Origin: Spirochaetae bacterium HGW-Spirochaetae-7
GTDB lineage: Bacteria; Spirochaetota; Spirochaetia; Treponematales; UBA12059
Assembly (NCBI GenBank): GCA_002839245.1
Contig: PGXR01000029.1
Coordinates: forward strand, 1 to 17,442
Length of the DNA stretch: 17,442 nucleotides
Reading direction: 5' to 3'
The position numbers were made by a program, and so were the translations under genes. Of this stretch, positions 7,578-14,235 are shown piece after piece; position 1 is the first letter of the stretch, and each line of letters opens with the position of its first letter. The notes below the pieces were generated by a model that was not told where the DNA came from, made no database searches, and saw only the letters and a list, made by a program, of their open reading frames with translations.

Positions 7578-7606
7578 AGTATGCTACCCAGGAAAAAGCC
7601 CGGCAA
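7578..7606 (-). promoter_or_regulatory. Promoter of the nucleotidyltransferase-ABC importer operon, predicted leaderless
   Basis: On the minus strand, TTGCCG (7606-7601), a 17-nt spacer and CATACT (7583-7578). The -10 box ends exactly 6 nt before the ATG at 7571, the same geometry as the dnaE promoter, and no Shine-Dalgarno lies between. The transcription start is predicted at the start codon. Confidence 0.45.
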
Positions 7607-7650
7607 GACCCGTTCCGGCGCAGACAGGACGGTTCCAACGATATTCGACC

Positions 7651-7679
7651 TTCATACTGTCCGAGTATTTAGGTATACT
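7651..7679 (+). promoter_or_regulatory. Promoter of the YbjN-like/ClpA-like cluster
   Basis: TTCATA (7651-7656), 17-nt spacer, TATACT (7674-7679). It would start transcription near 7686 and leave a leader of about 33 nt containing a clear ribosome-binding site. It is back-to-back with the minus-strand operon promoter, about 45 nt apart. Confidence 0.5.
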
Positions 7680-7704
7680 ATCCTTGGTAGTTCAACCGGA
7701 TCGC

Positions 7705-7710
7705 AAGGAG
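7705..7710 (+). promoter_or_regulatory. Ribosome-binding site selecting a GTG start
   Basis: AAGGAG lies 8 nt before GTG at 7719. The reading frame is open far upstream, but earlier starts would place the promoter inside the gene and lack a comparable site, so this RBS decides the start. Confidence 0.75.
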
Positions 7711-7718
7711 ACAGCCGC

Positions 7719-8285
7719 GTGGCGATAACGCTTTCGACCCTCGAGTCGTACATGGTAGACGAAGGCCTCAAGTATTCGCAACACGACGATTACATACGCA
7801 CGAGTTTCGCCACCGACCTGTACCGTGACCAGGACGGAGACCCGAGCGTCTTCATCATCGCCAGAGTCGAGGAAGACGGCGAGTATTTCAAGCTTATGGC
7901 GCCCAACCTCTACCACTACCCGCCTGACGGCGAGAACTGCTCGGAGGTCTTCAGGATACTGCTGGGCGTCTGCTGGAGATCCAAGCTAATCAAGTACGAG
8001 TATGACGAGCGCGATGGGGAGATCCGGGCCATAGTCGAATTTCCGCTTGAAGACGGCACCTTGACGGGCAAGCAGTTCCTGCGCTGCCTGAACGGACTCG
8101 TGCAGATAATAGACGAATACCACGCCGCCATAGCCACGGCCATAGCCGGCGGCCAGGCGTCACTGGACGAGGCCGAGGATACGGCCGACAATATACGCAA
8201 GGCCGAGAAGGTCCTCAGGGCCGCCGGCGTCGACCGCAACAGGATGGCCGCCGACCCAGACGGCATCCTCCGATTCGAGGAGTGA
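7719..8285 (+). CDS. YbjN-like (type III secretion chaperone-fold) small protein
   Basis: A 188-residue, acidic, soluble protein with no signal peptide or membrane segment. The pattern is that of YbjN / secretion-chaperone-like folds: an N-terminal helix (LSTLESYMVDEGLKY), a beta sheet (VFIIARVEEDGEYFKL), a central helix (SEVFRILLGVCWRSKLIKYEY), further strands (GEIRAIVEFPL), then a long C-terminal helix region (KQFLRCLNGLVQIIDEYHAAI) and a charged tail. Family assignment is by pattern only. Its stop overlaps the following AAA+ gene's leader, and GAGGAG, the last two sense codons, doubles as that gene's ribosome-binding site, so the two are probably coupled. Proteins of this fold often bind peptides, so an adaptor or client-presenting role for the AAA+ unfoldase is plausible but unproven. 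Confidence 0.8.
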   Translation: MAITLSTLESYMVDEGLKYSQHDDYIRTSFATDLYRDQDGDPSVFIIARVEEDGEYFKLMAPNLYHYPPDGENCSEVFRILLGVCWRSKLIKYEYDERDGEIRAIVEFPLEDGTLTGKQFLRCLNGLVQIIDEYHAAIATAIAGGQASLDEAEDTADNIRKAEKVLRAAGVDRNRMAADPDGILRFEE

Positions 8286-8287
8286 GC

Positions 8288-10492
8288 ATGTCGCGATACG
8301 ACAAGTATTCCGAAAGCGCGCTCGACGTCCTCGTAAAAAGCCAGGACATAGCCCTGCGCGGGGCCGTCGGGGAGACAGGCTTCCGCGACCTCGCCGAGGC
8401 CCTGGTGCTGTCCGACATGCCCGACATGATCGCGATAGCCAAGAACAACAACGCCGTCGTCGACGTCGAGCTGGTCAAGTCGCTCAACGAGCGTATCGAG
8501 TCGAGCTCCGTGCGCACGGTCGACGGTCCGGTGAAGATATCCGGCGAGTTCCGCACCATCCTGGACAAGGCAGAGGCTCTTGCCGGCGACGCGAAGGTGG
8601 AGCCGTCCCACCTGATACAGGCCGCCTGGCCAACGATCAAGAAGGAGCTTGCTCCATTTTTCCGGCTGGAGGCCGCTCCGTCGCTGTCGATACCCGAGGA
8701 GGAGATAGACCTTCCCGACATCGGCCCTCGTTCGAGGCCGAACGAGGCCGTCTCCACCCTGCTGCGTTTCGGCGACGAACTGACGGCCGCCGACGCCGAC
8801 TTTCCCGTCTACGGCCGCGAGTCTGAACTTGACGCTCTGACGTCCGTCCTGATCAAGTTCTGGAAGCCGAACCCCCTCATCATAGGCGAGAGCGGCGTGG
8901 GCAAGACCGCCCTGGTCCAGGGGCTGGCGATGCGCATCAAGTCGGGAACGGTACCGGCCAGGCTCAAGAGCGCCAGGATATTCGAGGTGCGGGTATCGGA
9001 ACTGCTCGCGGGCACCTCGCTGCACGGGGCGCTGGAGGAAAACGTCAACCAGCTGGTCGAGGCGGCTGAGGCGCTTCCCGACGCCTTCCTGTTCATAGAC
9101 GAGATCCACCAGGTGGTTCCCTCGTTCGCCAACAATCCCATCTCGGAAGTCCTGAAACCCGCCCTGTCGTCGGGCCGCATACGCTGCATAGGCGCCACCA
9201 CCAACACCGACTACGCGCGCTACCTTGAAAAGGACTCGGCCCTGCTGAGGCGGTTCCAGACTGTGCTCGTCAAGGAACCCGACGAGTCTGAACTCGGCAG
9301 GATAGTGTCGGGCGTGGCTCCACGTCTCGAGAAGCATTTCGGCATCTCGATTCCGGAGCCTGTCCGCGCCCGTGCCATAGAAGTCGCGAGGCACTACCTG
9401 CCGATGAAACGCTTTCCCGACAAGGCGCTCGACGTGCTTGACCGTGCGTCCGCCAAGGCCGTCTTCGCCGGCGAGACCGAGCTGGTCGAGGCCCGCCTCC
9501 TGGACGCCGTGCGCGACATCGCCAACGTCGTCGTCGAACCCGGGCTCGACGAGGCCAGCGGGCTTGCCGGGCTCGAGGCGGCGATTGCCAGGGACGTCCT
9601 CAGGCAGGACGAGGCCATACGCACCATTTCACAGGCAGTCCGCGTCTCAAGGATGCGCCTCGACCCGCGCAGGGACAGGCCGAGCGGAGCATTCCTCCTT
9701 ACCGGGCCAACCGGTGTCGGCAAGACTGCCCTTGCCGAACGGCTGGCTCACGCCCTGTCCGGCCGCGAAGACGCGCTTTTCCGCATAGACATGAGCGAAT
9801 TCTCCGACGGACATACCGCCGCCCGCCTGCTTGGAGCGCCTCCCGGCTACATCGGCTACGACGACGCCCCGCTCCTGACCCGTGCCGTCGACGCCTGCGC
9901 GGGCGGGGTCCTCCTCCTCGACGAGTTCGAGAAGGCTCACCCCCAGGTGCACCGGCTCTTCCTGCAGATACTCGACGCCGGCCGCGCCACCGACGCCACG
10001 GGGCGATCGCTGTCGTTCTCCTCGCTCACCATCATAGCCACCTGCAATGTCGGCGGAGACTCTGGCCCAGCTCTCGGGTTCGCATCGGGAACCGATGCCG
10101 TACCTGGCCAGGCACGAGTCCCGATGGCGGCGTTGCGGCGGGCCTTTCCGGTGGAACTCCTCAACCGCTTCGACGCCATCGTGCCTTTCCGCGCCCTCGA
10201 CCGGGACGACGCGGCTTCGATACTGTCCGGCGTCATCGTCCGCGACGCCAACGCCAACCTCCGCCGCGAGTATGGCCTGGAACTGTCGTTCAGCCCCCAG
10301 GCGCTCGACGTGATACTGGACTCGGGCTTCTCTGTGGAATTCGGCGTACGAGACCTCCAGCGGGCCTACCGCCGCCTCGTGTCGGTGCCGCTCGCGTCGA
10401 TCGTCGGCCGGGCTGCCGGCGGCGGCAGGATGCAGGTGGACGTCGAGGAAGGCTCGCTGCGCTTCGATCAGGACAAGATTGAAATAGACTAG
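8288..10492 (+). CDS. clpA: ClpA-like double AAA+ unfoldase
   Basis: Hexameric ATP-driven protein unfoldase, 734 residues. An N-terminal helical domain (about 1-125) resembles a Clp_N pair; its second repeat (ISGEFRTILDKAEALAG) is the clearer. D1 has Walker A GESGVGKT (200-207), Walker B FLFIDEIH (267-274) and the arginine finger in LLRRFQ. D2 has Walker A GPTGVGKT (473-480), Walker B VLLLDEFE (541-548), pore loop GYIGYDD (520-526), arginine finger LLNRFD and sensor-2 FGVRDL. No ClpB-type middle domain is present. A GPALGFASG loop at about 594-602 sits where ClpA/ClpC/ClpX carry the IGL/VGF/IGF ClpP-docking tripeptide. The D1 pore loop is AGTSLHG instead of the usual GTKYRG, losing the aromatic residue. 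ATG 8288 is chosen because AGGAG ends 5 nt upstream; a GTG at 8282 is less likely. No clpS or clpP is nearby. Confidence 0.93.
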   Translation: MSRYDKYSESALDVLVKSQDIALRGAVGETGFRDLAEALVLSDMPDMIAIAKNNNAVVDVELVKSLNERIESSSVRTVDGPVKISGEFRTILDKAEALAGDAKVEPSHLIQAAWPTIKKELAPFFRLEAAPSLSIPEEEIDLPDIGPRSRPNEAVSTLLRFGDELTAADADFPVYGRESELDALTSVLIKFWKPNPLIIGESGVGKTALVQGLAMRIKSGTVPARLKSARIFEVRVSELLAGTSLHGALEENVNQLVEAAEALPDAFLFIDEIHQVVPSFANNPISEVLKPALSSGRIRCIGATTNTDYARYLEKDSALLRRFQTVLVKEPDESELGRIVSGVAPRLEKHFGISIPEPVRARAIEVARHYLPMKRFPDKALDVLDRASAKAVFAGETELVEARLLDAVRDIANVVVEPGLDEASGLAGLEAAIARDVLRQDEAIRTISQAVRVSRMRLDPRRDRPSGAFLLTGPTGVGKTALAERLAHALSGREDALFRIDMSEFSDGHTAARLLGAPPGYIGYDDAPLLTRAVDACAGGVLLLDEFEKAHPQVHRLFLQILDAGRATDATGRSLSFSSLTIIATCNVGGDSGPALGFASGTDAVPGQARVPMAALRRAFPVELLNRFDAIVPFRALDRDDAASILSGVIVRDANANLRREYGLELSFSPQALDVILDSGFSVEFGVRDLQRAYRRLVSVPLASIVGRAAGGGRMQVDVEEGSLRFDQDKIEID

Positions 10493-10529
10493 TGATAGCG
10501 CCGTTTCCGCGGCACGGAAGGGAGTCATG

Positions 10530-11066
10530 ATGGCGAAGCACGTGATTGACGAAGTGACGGGATTCTACAGGATCATAGAGCTCAAGGCCTTCAGGCGGAC
10601 TGAAGGCGTCTCGTTCGACGTCGTGCCCATGGAGTTCCTGCCGCATATCGAGGGCATCGACCGGGTCGTGCACAAGCGCTTCGCCCTGTCTCCCGGCTCG
10701 GTCGGCGACATCGAACGCCCCTGGTACATGCATCCCTACCAGGAAGACAACCTGCTGGTGCTGCACGGCTCGAGGAGCGTAGACATCTATACCATGAAAC
10801 ACCGCCGCATGGAGTCGTTCATCGTCGAGCCCGAGCGGATAATCCACAACGGCGAGGTCGTCTACGAAGGACCTGCCATGCTCGTCTGGCCGACAGGCGT
10901 ATTCCACCGCATAACGTCGGGCGAGGAAGGCTCAGCGTCGCTCAACTTCGCGTCCAGGCTGCCAGGCTTCGACGTCAAGACCAACTTCAACGTCTACGAC
11001 CTCGACCTCGCGAACGCCAAGTCAACGCTGCTCCGCTCGGGATACCTGGACCAGAACCCGAGCTGA
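10530..11066 (+). CDS. Cupin-like protein of unknown function
   Basis: A 178-residue soluble protein. A cupin-type beta barrel is suggested by the motif-1 region RPWYMHPYQEDNLLVLHG (His68, Glu72, His79) and motif-2 region EGPAMLVWPTGVFHRITSG (His126, with the usual proline and glycine turn), which could hold one metal. No enzyme family can be named. AAGGGAG (10518-10524) places the better-spaced start at the second of two tandem ATGs. It follows the AAA+ gene by 37 nt on the same strand with no terminator between, so it is probably cotranscribed. It converges on the zinc-ribbon gene, with 46 nt between the stops. Confidence 0.8.
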   Translation: MAKHVIDEVTGFYRIIELKAFRRTEGVSFDVVPMEFLPHIEGIDRVVHKRFALSPGSVGDIERPWYMHPYQEDNLLVLHGSRSVDIYTMKHRRMESFIVEPERIIHNGEVVYEGPAMLVWPTGVFHRITSGEEGSASLNFASRLPGFDVKTNFNVYDLDLANAKSTLLRSGYLDQNPS

Positions 11067-11112
11067 AGCCCCGGCAAGCGAAACGGCCCGCCGGCTGCGC
11101 CTGGCCTTCCGG

Positions 11113-11427
11113 TCACATCGTAGTCAGGAGGGCCCAGACCGCGGCGCCAAGCGCGCTCAAAGCGACCAGCCATACCCACAGCGGCAAGGGAGCGGGTGCC
11201 CGGTTCGGGACGGCGGAAGGCCTTCCATAGGCTCGGTCGATCGAAGGCATGCTGTAGCCGCAGACAGGGCATCCGTGGGCGAATTTCTCGGCCGAGCCTG
11301 AAAATTCGCAGCGCGGACAACGGACCGCGGAGAAGAACCTGCCGCATTCCGGGCAGGCCCGTTCGTCTCGGCCGACCTCGGCACCGCAGTGTTCGCAGAA
11401 GAACCTCGGCGCCTTGACGGCTTTCAG
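11113..11427 (-). CDS. Tail-anchored double zinc-ribbon protein, probable CTG start
   Basis: A frame with no ATG, GTG or TTG upstream of its Cys motifs nevertheless encodes an obvious protein: four Cys pairs, CEHC, CPEC, CPRC and CPVC (Cys11/14, 25/28, 37/40, 53/56 from the CTG), forming two zinc ribbons. A proline-rich linker and one C-terminal hydrophobic helix (LPLWVWLVALSALGAAVWAL, about 81-100) follow, ending four residues later. This is the layout of a tail-anchored membrane protein facing the cytoplasm. The best start is CTG at 11427. It overlaps the fmdB-like stop as CTGA, and AAGGA ends 6 nt upstream. A -1 frameshift at the A-run just before that stop, giving an FmdB fusion, is the alternative. 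Total length is 104 residues. Partner and function are unknown. Confidence 0.7.
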   Translation of the reverse strand: MKAVKAPRFFCEHCGAEVGRDERACPECGRFFSAVRCPRCEFSGSAEKFAHGCPVCGYSMPSIDRAYGRPSAVPNRAPAPLPLWVWLVALSALGAAVWALLTTM

Positions 11428-11813
11428 GCTTTTTCCTTCGTCGCCGTATTCCTTCCACCCGATTCTCCCGCCGGCTTCGATCCTGACTGCGCATTGGTCC
11501 CGCCCGACGAGGAAGGAGAGGTGGCAGAGGCGGCGGCTGAAGGATTCTCTTTCTTGGGAGCGGCCGAAGCCGGTGAATCCGAGCTGGATTCCGAACCGGT
11601 AGACTTGCCGTTGGCGGGAGCTGCGGGATTCTTGCCCTTGGAATCATTGACGTAGAAACCGTTGCCCTTGAAGATGACGCCGGAACCGCCGAATATTATC
11701 CGGCGCACGGCCTTGCCGCATTCGGGGCAGTCACGGACGGGCTCGTCTGACATGTTCTGCACCCGTTCGAAGGAATAACCGCATTCCCTGCACTCATATC
11801 CATATGTCGGCAT
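11424..11813 (-). CDS. FmdB-family zinc-ribbon protein
   Basis: Small putative regulatory protein of 129 residues. The FmdB ribbon is complete: MPTYGYECRECGYSFE with CREC (Cys8, Cys11), CPEC (Cys29, Cys32), then IIFGGSGVIFKGNGFYVND, the family's typical C-terminal stretch. Residues 59-129 are a low-complexity Ser/Ala/Pro/Gly/Lys tail, probably disordered. The ATG at 11813 starts the canonical family N-terminus, and GAGG sits 7 nt upstream (11824-11821). Upstream in-frame codons are not family-like. It is the first gene of a two-gene unit with the double zinc-ribbon protein. The family name comes from a formamidase-linked regulator, but no such enzyme is nearby, so the role is open. Confidence 0.9.
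   Translation of the reverse strand: MPTYGYECRECGYSFERVQNMSDEPVRDCPECGKAVRRIIFGGSGVIFKGNGFYVNDSKGKNPAAPANGKSTGSESSSDSPASAAPKKENPSAAASATSPSSSGGTNAQSGSKPAGESGGRNTATKEKA
11434..11438 (-). promoter_or_regulatory. Ribosome-binding site for the CTG-start zinc-ribbon gene
   Basis: AAGGA on the minus strand, inside the last codons of the fmdB-like gene, 6 nt before the CTG at 11427. Its spacing is the main support for initiation at CTG. Confidence 0.45.
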
Positions 11814-11980
11814 ACCGGAACCTCGCAAAACTGGATGAATTGTTATTGAAGCTTCTTGAAAACGCATCGGCATTTTGAAAAACCCTCATCGGATTGACGA
11901 TAGCGTTCAAAATACCGGACGAGCAAGTCGTCGATGCTCTGCCCATCCTCAAAGATACCCAAAAAGAAGGGTACGAGTAA
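11804..11980 (+). pseudogene. Short plus-strand frame interrupted by one TGA (possible gene remnant)
   Basis: From ATG 11804 a single frame reads MSAYRNLAKLDELLLKLLEN and a few more residues, meets TGA at 11876-11878, then continues in the same frame as KTLIGLTIAFKIPDEQ and DALPILKDTQKEGYE to TAA at 11978. Both halves look protein-like (amphipathic Leu-rich helix; charged C-terminal tail), and the DNA is more AT-rich than its neighbours. No Shine-Dalgarno is evident. It overlaps the first codons of the fmdB-like gene on the opposite strand. I do not recognise it. It may be a decayed small gene of foreign origin or a chance frame; selenocysteine decoding is not supported by any structure I can see. 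Confidence 0.25.
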
Positions 11981-11989
11981 AGGCTGCTT

Positions 11990-12015
11990 GCCGGCATCGA
12001 TTGTTACATGCCGGC
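11990..12015. terminator. Hairpin downstream of gpsA
   Basis: GCCGGCAT (11990-11997) and ATGCCGGC (12008-12015) form a perfect 8-bp GC-rich stem with a 10-nt loop, starting 8 nt beyond the gpsA stop in the direction of transcription. No T-run follows on the minus strand, so it would be a Rho-type or mRNA-end-stabilising structure rather than a textbook intrinsic terminator. Confidence 0.4.
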
Positions 12016-12023
12016 GGCGACGG

Positions 12024-13139
12024 CTACTTGCCGGCGAGCCCCCCGAGGTATTCTTCGATGAATTCCTTCGGTGTCAGTTCCTTGTCGAGGATGCGGTGGA
12101 CGCCGCGGCATATGGGCATGTCGATGCGCTTCTCGTCGGCTATCCTGCGGACGAAACGGCTGGCGGGCGCGCCTTCGGGAAGGTAGCCGAGTTCACCTAT
12201 CCTCCCGACGAGGTCAGCGGCGTTCCTGAACGGGGAGAGCGCGTGCTTCTCGACTATTTCCCTGCCGAAGCGCCTGTTGCGGCCGTGGATCGAGCGGCAG
12301 GTCACGTCGAGGTCGCCGACGCCGGCGATCGACGTAAATGTCTCGGGATGCGTAGCGCCGAGCGCCAGGCCGAAGGCCTGTATCTCGTTCAGGCCGGCCG
12401 CGAGAAGCATAGACTCGGTGTTGTCCCCGAAGTGGTTCGATTCGGCCTTTAGCGCGTCGAGTATGCCGAAGGCTATGGCGATGACGTTCTTCACTGCTCC
12501 ACAGACCTGCACGCCGACCACGTCGAGGGACGGGAACACGAGAAGGCTCCTGCTCCTGAGGAGTTCGCGGACCCTGATGGCGTTGCGGCCGTTGGCGCTG
12601 GCGGCGGCCAGCCCGGTGATAATGCCGCGCGATACTTCCTCGGCATGGCTCGGGCCTGAAACGTAGACCAGGTTGCCGCGGTAGAAGCCAGGCAGGTAGT
12701 CTTCCAGAGTCTCGACGATAAGGCGCGGCCCCCGCTCGGTATCGATGAAGCCCTTGGTCAATACGGCTATCAGCGATTGCCCGTCCATGATATCCGGGGA
12801 CATGAGTATCCGCTTCACGGCGGGGAGCAGGAATGGCGAGGGTACCCCAAGGAATATCGCTTCCATGCCATTCGCCGCGTCCAGGGGTTCGGTACTGGCA
12901 TGCAGGTTGCCAGGCAGCCTGACGCCAGGCAGGTACGTTTCGTTCTCGTGCCTGCCGTTGATGGCCTCGACGAGCGCGGGCTCGCGTGCCCAAATCGTAA
13001 CGTCATGGCCGTTTTCCGCCAGGGCCTTGGCGACGGCGGTACCCCAGGCTCCTGCGCCAAGCACCCCGACGGGCCTGGCCCTGGACTTGCGCCCGACCCG
13101 TATCGAAGGCAGGCGAGATCTGCGGACTTCATCAGTCAT
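12024..13139 (-). CDS. gpsA: Glycerol-3-phosphate dehydrogenase [NAD(P)+]
   Basis: Cytosolic enzyme that reduces dihydroxyacetone phosphate to sn-glycerol-3-phosphate, the entry to phospholipid synthesis. The Rossmann motif GVLGAGAWGTAVA lies at 25-37; next come GPSHAEEV (162-169), the catalytic-lysine segment GAVKNVIAIAFG (Lys217), GDNTES and the phosphate-binding HGRNRRFG (285-292). At 371 residues it is longer than the usual 330-340, mainly from an extra basic N-terminus of about 20 residues. The start ATG 13139 is supported by AAGGA about 6-7 nt upstream. It is divergent from the DUF6765-like gene with 115 nt between. A clpA-like gene lies about 1.5 kb away. Confidence 0.97.
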   Translation of the reverse strand: MTDEVRRSRLPSIRVGRKSRARPVGVLGAGAWGTAVAKALAENGHDVTIWAREPALVEAINGRHENETYLPGVRLPGNLHASTEPLDAANGMEAIFLGVPSPFLLPAVKRILMSPDIMDGQSLIAVLTKGFIDTERGPRLIVETLEDYLPGFYRGNLVYVSGPSHAEEVSRGIITGLAAASANGRNAIRVRELLRSRSLLVFPSLDVVGVQVCGAVKNVIAIAFGILDALKAESNHFGDNTESMLLAAGLNEIQAFGLALGATHPETFTSIAGVGDLDVTCRSIHGRNRRFGREIVEKHALSPFRNAADLVGRIGELGYLPEGAPASRFVRRIADEKRIDMPICRGVHRILDKELTPKEFIEEYLGGLAGK

Positions 13140-13188
13140 CGTCAATCCTTTTCCATGGGCTCGGCTGCCCTTCAAGTTCCTCGCACCG

Positions 13189-13195
13189 GATACTA
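13189..13195. promoter_or_regulatory. Possible shared -10 region between gpsA and the DUF6765-like gene
   Basis: GATACTA reads as GATACT (plus) and as TAGTAT (minus), so it could serve as -10 for either divergent gene. For gpsA the matching -35 position is TAGCCG and for the plus strand TGCCCT, both poor. The call rests mainly on the -10 similarity. Confidence 0.2.
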
Positions 13196-13254
13196 CCCAA
13201 TGGAAGCGGATGCGGCTAGCCGCGGGCGGAGGGCTTCCAGTACCTTGGAACCAG

Positions 13255-14235
13255 ATGAATATAGAATTCCACTACTACGCCGTCCATATACTTGCCCTTG
13301 AAGCCGGCTTCGACGAGCGTACCGCCTTCCTCATGGCCAATTCGTCGCAGGAAGTGGACGCTTCGACAATGCCTGCCGCCTTCGACGCGCCGCGCGGCCC
13401 GGTCGACGTGGCGGTGACGCAGAACTACCTGTTCTGGGACGACGCGGTGAGCCGCGGCATCTACCTGCCCTTCCACTTCATGCCAGGCGACCACTCGGCG
13501 GCGGCATCGGTACGCGCCGATGGCAGGCGCAACAGGTACGCCGTCACGCCAAACTCAGATTCCGCCAAGGAACTCCTGGTCACCGCGCTCAGGGACAAGG
13601 ACCCGTACCTCCTGGGTATCGCCCTCCACACCTTCGCCGATACCTGGGCCCACCAGAATTTCTGCGGTCTGCTCGACGACTGGAACGACATCGGTTCCAC
13701 ATCGATAGCCGCGAGCCTGCCGGCCGCTGGCCACCTGCAGGCCCTATCGTCGCCTGACGAACCCGATGCCCGCTGGCAGGACGGCAGGCTGGTACCGGAG
13801 CAACGGCTCGTCGTCAACAGGAAGCGTTTTTCGGCCGCGGCGACCAAGATATTCAGGTACCTGCGGGTCTACCTCGGCCGTTCTTTCAACGACGACGAAC
13901 TGGTCGTCGCCAGGCTCGACGCCATCTGGGCAAAGCCATCCAGGGACGAGCGGCTTGCCGATTACGTGCTGTGCTGGGACATCAGGCCGTACGTGCCGGG
14001 ACTGTGGCGCCGCGAAGCAGGAGCGCCCGAAAACCGTTCGGCATTCGCCTCCCTGCGCCACTACGACAAGCTGGCCTGGGCCAGGAACCAGCTGTCCCGC
14101 GCTTCCGGCGGGGTCAGGCCCGCTCCCGTCCCGGTCGACTCGTCGTTCTACTCGACCGACCTGTACCGCTGGCACGAAGCCGCCCTGGAACACCGCCGCA
14201 GGGCCGTCTCGATTCTCGAAAGGAACGGATTGTGA
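13255..14235 (+). CDS. DUF6765-like protein with H-x3-D-x3-H motif
   Basis: A 326-residue soluble protein with no signal peptide. The start MNIEFHYYAVHILALEAGFD and the core GIALHTFADTWAHQNFCGLLDDWNDIG match my memory of the DUF6765 family. His6, Asp35 (SSQEVDAST), and His125/Asp129/His133 in the HTFADTWAH motif recall the metal-binding helices of zinc phospholipase C-like folds, so a metal-dependent hydrolase is possible but not shown. ATG 13255 matches the family N-terminus; an in-frame ATG at 13210 would add 15 residues. The Shine-Dalgarno is weak. Its stop overlaps the next gene's GTG by 4 bases (GTGA), so the two are expressed together. Confidence 0.8.
   Translation: MNIEFHYYAVHILALEAGFDERTAFLMANSSQEVDASTMPAAFDAPRGPVDVAVTQNYLFWDDAVSRGIYLPFHFMPGDHSAAASVRADGRRNRYAVTPNSDSAKELLVTALRDKDPYLLGIALHTFADTWAHQNFCGLLDDWNDIGSTSIAASLPAAGHLQALSSPDEPDARWQDGRLVPEQRLVVNRKRFSAAATKIFRYLRVYLGRSFNDDELVVARLDAIWAKPSRDERLADYVLCWDIRPYVPGLWRREAGAPENRSAFASLRHYDKLAWARNQLSRASGGVRPAPVPVDSSFYSTDLYRWHEAALEHRRRAVSILERNGL

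Noticed and set aside
7916..9394. Long minus-strand open frame (492 codons)
   Set aside because: Antisense to the YbjN-like and ClpA-like genes, which have strong motifs and ribosome-binding sites.
11067..11112. Intrinsic terminator after the cupin-like gene
   Set aside because: Only a weak CCGGC/GCCGG pairing with a long loop and no T-run.
11157..11384. Minus-strand 75-codon frame inside the zinc-ribbon gene
   Set aside because: Starts with ATG but breaks the CxxC pattern; the overlapping CTG-start frame explains the region better.
10994..11647. Arginine/proline-rich minus-strand frame of 217 codons
   Set aside because: Out-of-frame reading through the fmdB-like tail and the zinc-ribbon gene. 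The correct frames show Cys pairs and a membrane helix; this one shows only GC-driven Arg/Pro.
11876..11878. Selenocysteine codon at the in-frame TGA
   Set aside because: No selenoprotein family match and no convincing stem-loop just downstream of the TGA; a nonsense mutation or chance frame is simpler.
11957..11976. Terminator-like TACCC/GGGTA stem
   Set aside because: Five-base stem only, and no T-run follows on either strand; too weak to call.
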